From assembly GCA_002497285.1 (NCBI GenBank), contig DANJ01000032.1:1-14916 (forward strand): a stretch of DNA of 14,916 bases, read 5' to 3'. Positions 12,229-14,916 of this stretch are shown here, piece after piece. The translations under genes were made by a program, and so were the position numbers. Source of the DNA: Candidatus Pacearchaeota archaeon UBA92. Lineage in GTDB: Archaea > Nanobdellota > Nanobdellia > Pacearchaeales > GW2011-AR1. The notes beneath the pieces were generated by a model. The model did no database searches and was not told where the DNA came from. It worked only from the letters and a program-made list of their open reading frames with translations. Every line of letters begins with the position of its first letter. Position 1 is the first letter of the stretch.

Positions 12229-13122
12229 ATGGCCAAGAAAATTAAATTCAAGGTTCCATTCACATTCTCTGATTTGGACAAATTAAAAAAAAAGTCTCAT
12301 TTTTTCAAAAGATATTTCAGATATAAACCAAAATCAAAAATTCAGATATATCTAAACAATTCAGACACTGGAATTTCAAGAGAAGAATATCTTGGAATAT
12401 GTTTAAGAGGAGCATTTCTATTTTTTATAATTGTTTATTTATTTTCAACAACAATACTTTTCTTTACTGGAGTAGAAAAAAGCTTTCTTTTAGCCATCCC
12501 TCTGGCTTTAGTATTTTCAGGATTCATATTTTTCAGTCAAGAAATTTACCCTAAAATCTATTCGACAAAAAAACAAAGAGACATAGAAAGAAATCTAATT
12601 CCTGCACTTGAAGATATGCTTGTTCAATTAAACTCAGGAGTTCCTCTTTTTAGTATTCTAGTCAATCTTTCAATGGCAGAATATGGGTTTCTAAGCAATG
12701 AATTTAGAAAAGCCGTAAGAAGAATAAATGCAGGACTTCCCCAAATGGATGTATTAGAAGAGTTAGGTGAAAAGAATTCATCGGTTTTCTTCAGAAGAGC
12801 ATTATGGCAAATCAGTAGTGGATTAAGAGCTGGAAGCGATATTTCAATAGTAATTAGTGAAAGCATAAAAGCACTTAATGAAGAACAATTAATTCAAATA
12901 CAGAACTATGGAAATAAACTAAATCCATTGATTATGTTTTACATGCTTATTTCGGTTATAATTCCTGCCTTGTCCATAACCTTTTTGACTATAATTTCAT
13001 CAATGGTAAATTTACCTGAACTGACTACTATGCTTCTATTTGTAAGCTTGTTCATTTTCGTAGTATTAATACAAATAATGTTTCTTGGTATGATAAAATC
13101 TGTGAGGCCAAGTTTGTTATAA
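12229..13122 (+). CDS. Pilus platform membrane protein, TadC/GspF-like (first)
   Basis: A polytopic platform protein of 297 residues that would couple the ATPase to pilin insertion. Predicted membrane helices are about 59-81, 85-103, 233-259 and 267-288. Between the two pairs is one T2SSF-type cytoplasmic helical domain (about 122-222), with the typical LIPALEDMLVQLNSGVPLFSIL and SSGLRAGSDISIVISES segments. A basic N-terminal cytoplasmic stretch (1-55) precedes it. It starts one base after the ATPase stop and ends one base before the second platform gene, so it is certainly co-transcribed. Confidence 0.9.
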   Translation: MAKKIKFKVPFTFSDLDKLKKKSHFFKRYFRYKPKSKIQIYLNNSDTGISREEYLGICLRGAFLFFIIVYLFSTTILFFTGVEKSFLLAIPLALVFSGFIFFSQEIYPKIYSTKKQRDIERNLIPALEDMLVQLNSGVPLFSILVNLSMAEYGFLSNEFRKAVRRINAGLPQMDVLEELGEKNSSVFFRRALWQISSGLRAGSDISIVISESIKALNEEQLIQIQNYGNKLNPLIMFYMLISVIIPALSITFLTIISSMVNLPELTTMLLFVSLFIFVVLIQIMFLGMIKSVRPSLL

Positions 13123-13123
13123 A

Positions 13124-14026
13124 ATGAGAAAGATAGAAAAAACAAAACTTATTAGACAAAATGATTTAGTGATTAGTGCATTAGCCACAATAGTAATTAG
13201 TTTTGTAGTCTTATACTATAGTAAAAGTTGGACTAATTTTATAATTTCTCTAGTACTTGTATTCATATTATCTGAATTATTTTTCATAATAAGAGTTAAG
13301 TTAAATGAATCTGGAGAAATAAAAAAGATGGAAGCGGCCTTCCCAGATTTTATACAATTAATGGCTTCAAACCTTAGAGCTGGAATGACTATAGATCGCG
13401 CTTTGTTAGTTAGTTCAAGAAAAGAGTTTGCCCCTTTAGACAATGAAATAACTAGACTTGGAAAGGACATTGTAACTGGAAAAGACATATCGATTGCATT
13501 AACCGAAATGTCCAAAAGAATAAATTCAGATAGAATAAGAAAAACAATTACTCTAATAAATTCTGGAATAAGGTCTGGAGGAAATTTAGCAATGTTGCTA
13601 GAACAAACAGCCTCTAGTACTCGTGAAAGAGGTTTTGTTGAAAAAAGAGCCGCATCTAATGTATTAATGTATGTAATTTTCATATTTTTTGCAGTAGCTC
13701 TTGGTGCACCTGCCCTATTTGGCTTATCTTCGGTCCTGGTAGAAATATTGACTAATCTCCTCTCAACTCTTCCACAAATTGAAACGGATGTATCTTTGCC
13801 ATTTACACTGACGAGTATAAACATCTCATTAACTTTCATAACTTACTTTACAATTGTGTTCATAATAGTTACAAATTTTCTTGCTTCTTTTATACTCGGA
13901 TTAGTAAGTAGTGGGGAAGAAAGAAATGGCTTAAAATATTTTGTACCTTTAACCATTGTAAGTTTAACCATATATTTCATAGTTAGATTAACCTTATCTA
14001 GCTATTTCTCTGGATTTTTTGGCTAG
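13124..14026 (+). CDS. Pilus platform membrane protein, TadC/GspF-like (second)
   Basis: A 300-residue paralogue or partner of the preceding platform protein. Helices are predicted at about 14-32, 37-57, 180-208, 234-262 and 272-291, with one T2SSF-type domain at about 72-172: FPDFIQLMASNLRAGMTIDRAL, then LINSGIRSGGNLAMLLEQTAS. The two proteins differ in sequence and topology (the second has an extra C-terminal helix), as TadB and TadC do. They probably form a heteromeric platform. It is the last gene of the operon; a 34-bp gap with a new promoter follows. Confidence 0.9.
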   Translation: MRKIEKTKLIRQNDLVISALATIVISFVVLYYSKSWTNFIISLVLVFILSELFFIIRVKLNESGEIKKMEAAFPDFIQLMASNLRAGMTIDRALLVSSRKEFAPLDNEITRLGKDIVTGKDISIALTEMSKRINSDRIRKTITLINSGIRSGGNLAMLLEQTASSTRERGFVEKRAASNVLMYVIFIFFAVALGAPALFGLSSVLVEILTNLLSTLPQIETDVSLPFTLTSINISLTFITYFTIVFIIVTNFLASFILGLVSSGEERNGLKYFVPLTIVSLTIYFIVRLTLSSYFSGFFG

Positions 14027-14031
14027 ATAAA

Positions 14032-14039
14032 TTTTTATA
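14032..14039 (+). promoter_or_regulatory. TATA box for the KaiC-like gene
   Basis: TTTTTATA is centred about 25 nt upstream of the GTG at 14061. The spacing supports the GTG as the real start and gives the gene its own leaderless transcript, in addition to possible read-through from the pilus operon. Confidence 0.6.
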
Positions 14040-14060
14040 CCCTTAATAGCTATAACAAAC

Positions 14061-14846
14061 GTGAAAAAGAAAGTCGTGAAAAGGGCTCCTAAAGTGTCTT
14101 CTAAAAGAAAAAAACACTTGAAAAATAAAACTGAAAACCGGATAACTGAAAGAATCCCTACTTATATGGAAAACTTTGATAAGCTCGTAGAGGGAGGCTT
14201 TGAAAAAAACTCAACAAACCTTATAGTCGGAAGTTCAGGAAGTGGAAAAACAATCTTTGCAATGCAATTCCTTATAGGGGGGATGAAAAAAGGAGAAAAA
14301 TGCCTCTACGTAACCTTTGAAGAAAAAAAAGATGAATTCTTCTCTAACATGAAAAGATTTGGATGGAACCTTGAAGAATATGAAAAAAAAGGCCTATTTA
14401 CCTTCTTAGAATACACCCCTATAAAAGTTAAGAATATGCTTGAGGAAGGGGGTGGAGAAATAGAAAGTACTATATTGAAAAATAAAATAAGCAGAATAGT
14501 AATAGATAGTATAACATCATTCGGTCTTCTTTTTGATGATGAGCTTGAAAAAAGAGAAGCAGCCTTATCTTTATTTAATATGATAAGTGAATGGAACTGT
14601 GTATCCCTTTTAACCTTTGAAGGGGTACAATCAGAAGAAGAAAAAATAGCTTCTAAAACCATGGAATTTGAATCAGATTCAATAATTTTAATCCATTATG
14701 CAAGAGATAAAGGAAAAAGAGAAAGATTTTTAGAAATATTGAAAATGAGGGGAACAATTCACTCAAATCAGATATACAAATTTCAGATAACTAAAAATGG
14801 AATTGTCGTAGATAAAAAGCCTTGTAAAAACCCTCCAGAATTCTAA
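14061..14846 (+). CDS. KaiC/ArlH-like RecA-fold ATPase
   Basis: A single-domain KaiC-family protein of 261 residues. The Walker A motif is GSSGSGKT (57-64, K63). TFEE holds the KaiC-type glutamates E87 and E88. The Walker B strand is RIVIDS with D149. The sequence before the fold (1-30) is strongly basic, a possible membrane- or nucleic-acid-binding tail. In archaella the related protein ArlH binds the motor ATPase ArlI and platform ArlJ. The position directly behind the pilus operon suggests an equivalent role here, which is inference: many KaiC-like proteins act elsewhere. The start is GTG, chosen for its TATA spacing. Downstream, a transposon end begins about 10 nt after the stop. Confidence 0.85.
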   Translation: MKKKVVKRAPKVSSKRKKHLKNKTENRITERIPTYMENFDKLVEGGFEKNSTNLIVGSSGSGKTIFAMQFLIGGMKKGEKCLYVTFEEKKDEFFSNMKRFGWNLEEYEKKGLFTFLEYTPIKVKNMLEEGGGEIESTILKNKISRIVIDSITSFGLLFDDELEKREAALSLFNMISEWNCVSLLTFEGVQSEEEKIASKTMEFESDSIILIHYARDKGKRERFLEILKMRGTIHSNQIYKFQITKNGIVVDKKPCKNPPEF

Positions 14847-14855
14847 ACAGCAATA

Positions 14856-14916
14856 GTGATACTCCTTGCCCTTTAGGGCAAGGCTTCTATGCGTGATGCA
14901 TATCCTGATTTCTCAC
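14856..14916 (-). mobile_element. Right end of an IS200/IS605-family (TnpB) element, cut by window edge
   Basis: Read on the minus strand, GAAG precedes a perfect 8-bp hairpin (CCTTGCCC / GGGCAAGG, 14864-14883, loop TAAA), followed by AGTATCAC ending at 14856. This is the layout I know for right ends of TnpB-encoding IS200/IS605 elements, where this hairpin is also the 3' part of the omega guide RNA. A second small hairpin, TATGC-GTGAT-GCATA (14888-14902), lies inside. The element continues beyond 14916. If the assignment holds, the sequence left of 14856, running into the 3' end of the KaiC-like gene, would be the guide segment of the omega RNA. Confidence 0.6.
14887..14916 (-). CDS. Possible C-terminal end of TnpB, partial
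   Basis: On the minus strand nine codons (VRNQDMHHA) lead from the window edge to a TAG at 14887-14889, immediately before the transposon right-end hairpin. tnpB genes typically stop at this position. The stretch is too short to recognise by sequence, and the call rests only on its location relative to the hairpin. Confidence 0.25.
   Translation of the reverse strand: MRNQDMHHA

Noticed and set aside
13216..13839. A long open frame on the strand opposite the second platform gene.
   Set aside because: The plus-strand protein has clear membrane helices and a T2SSF domain, so the antisense frame is a shadow with no recognisable features.
14851..14916. C/D-box RNA from GTGATAC, GTGATGC and CTGA motifs after the KaiC-like gene.
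   Set aside because: The C-like and D-like boxes are only 6 nt apart where a guide of about 10-12 nt is needed, there is no D' box, and the strong hairpin fits a transposon end better.

Overview
The window reads as archaeal and most likely comes from a small-genome, AT-rich DPANN lineage (Pacearchaeota or Woesearchaeota-like; this placement is inference). The direct evidence is archaeal ribosomal protein L15e, a type IA topoisomerase of archaeal layout, class III (archaeal) pilin signal peptides, TadA/TadC-type pilus machinery, a KaiC/ArlH-like ATPase, and TATA boxes centred 24-28 nt upstream of most first-gene start codons, as expected for leaderless archaeal transcripts. Genes are packed tightly: co-directional neighbours share ATGA or TAATG junctions, and three convergent pairs overlap by exactly the 4 nt of their stop codons.

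Layout. 1-301 is non-coding, with a hairpin/T-run terminator candidate (94-133) and a hairpin that looks like a solo IS200/IS605-type transposon end (149-193). An unrecognised gene (302-709) follows. A leftward operon of six genes (4420 to 706) encodes an NSUN-type RNA cytosine-C5 methyltransferase, a Nudix hydrolase, a degenerate kinase-like protein, a HAD phosphatase, a histidine phosphatase and a stand-alone PUA-like domain of the NOL1/NOP2/Sun family. At 4443-4469 a perfect 11-bp inverted repeat lies between this operon and a rightward ribbon-helix-helix antitoxin. The antitoxin faces a RelE-type toxin tail to tail. The toxin is in turn divergent from topoisomerase I, and one palindromic TTTAAA element appears to serve both promoters.

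From 7273 to 9647 genes run mainly leftward: a secreted PepSY-like protein interrupted by one in-frame TAA, ribosomal protein L15e followed by an unknown 95-residue protein, and two type IV pilin-like proteins. Divergent from the pilins is a rightward pilus-assembly operon (9716-14026): a membrane-anchored winged-helix protein, a secretion ATPase with a long charged N-terminal tail, and two TadC/GspF-like membrane proteins. A KaiC/ArlH-like ATPase follows under its own promoter (14061-14846). The window ends in what looks like the right end of an IS200/IS605 (TnpB) transposon, inserted about 10 nt past that gene's stop and continuing beyond the edge.

Together the right half is a fairly complete type IV-pilus-like machine: pilins, motor ATPase, two platform proteins, a putative membrane-bound regulator and an ArlH-like accessory ATPase. 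No prepilin peptidase is visible. The left half combines RNA modification and nucleotide housekeeping with a rearranged toxin-antitoxin pair whose operator and promoters are interleaved with the neighbouring housekeeping genes.
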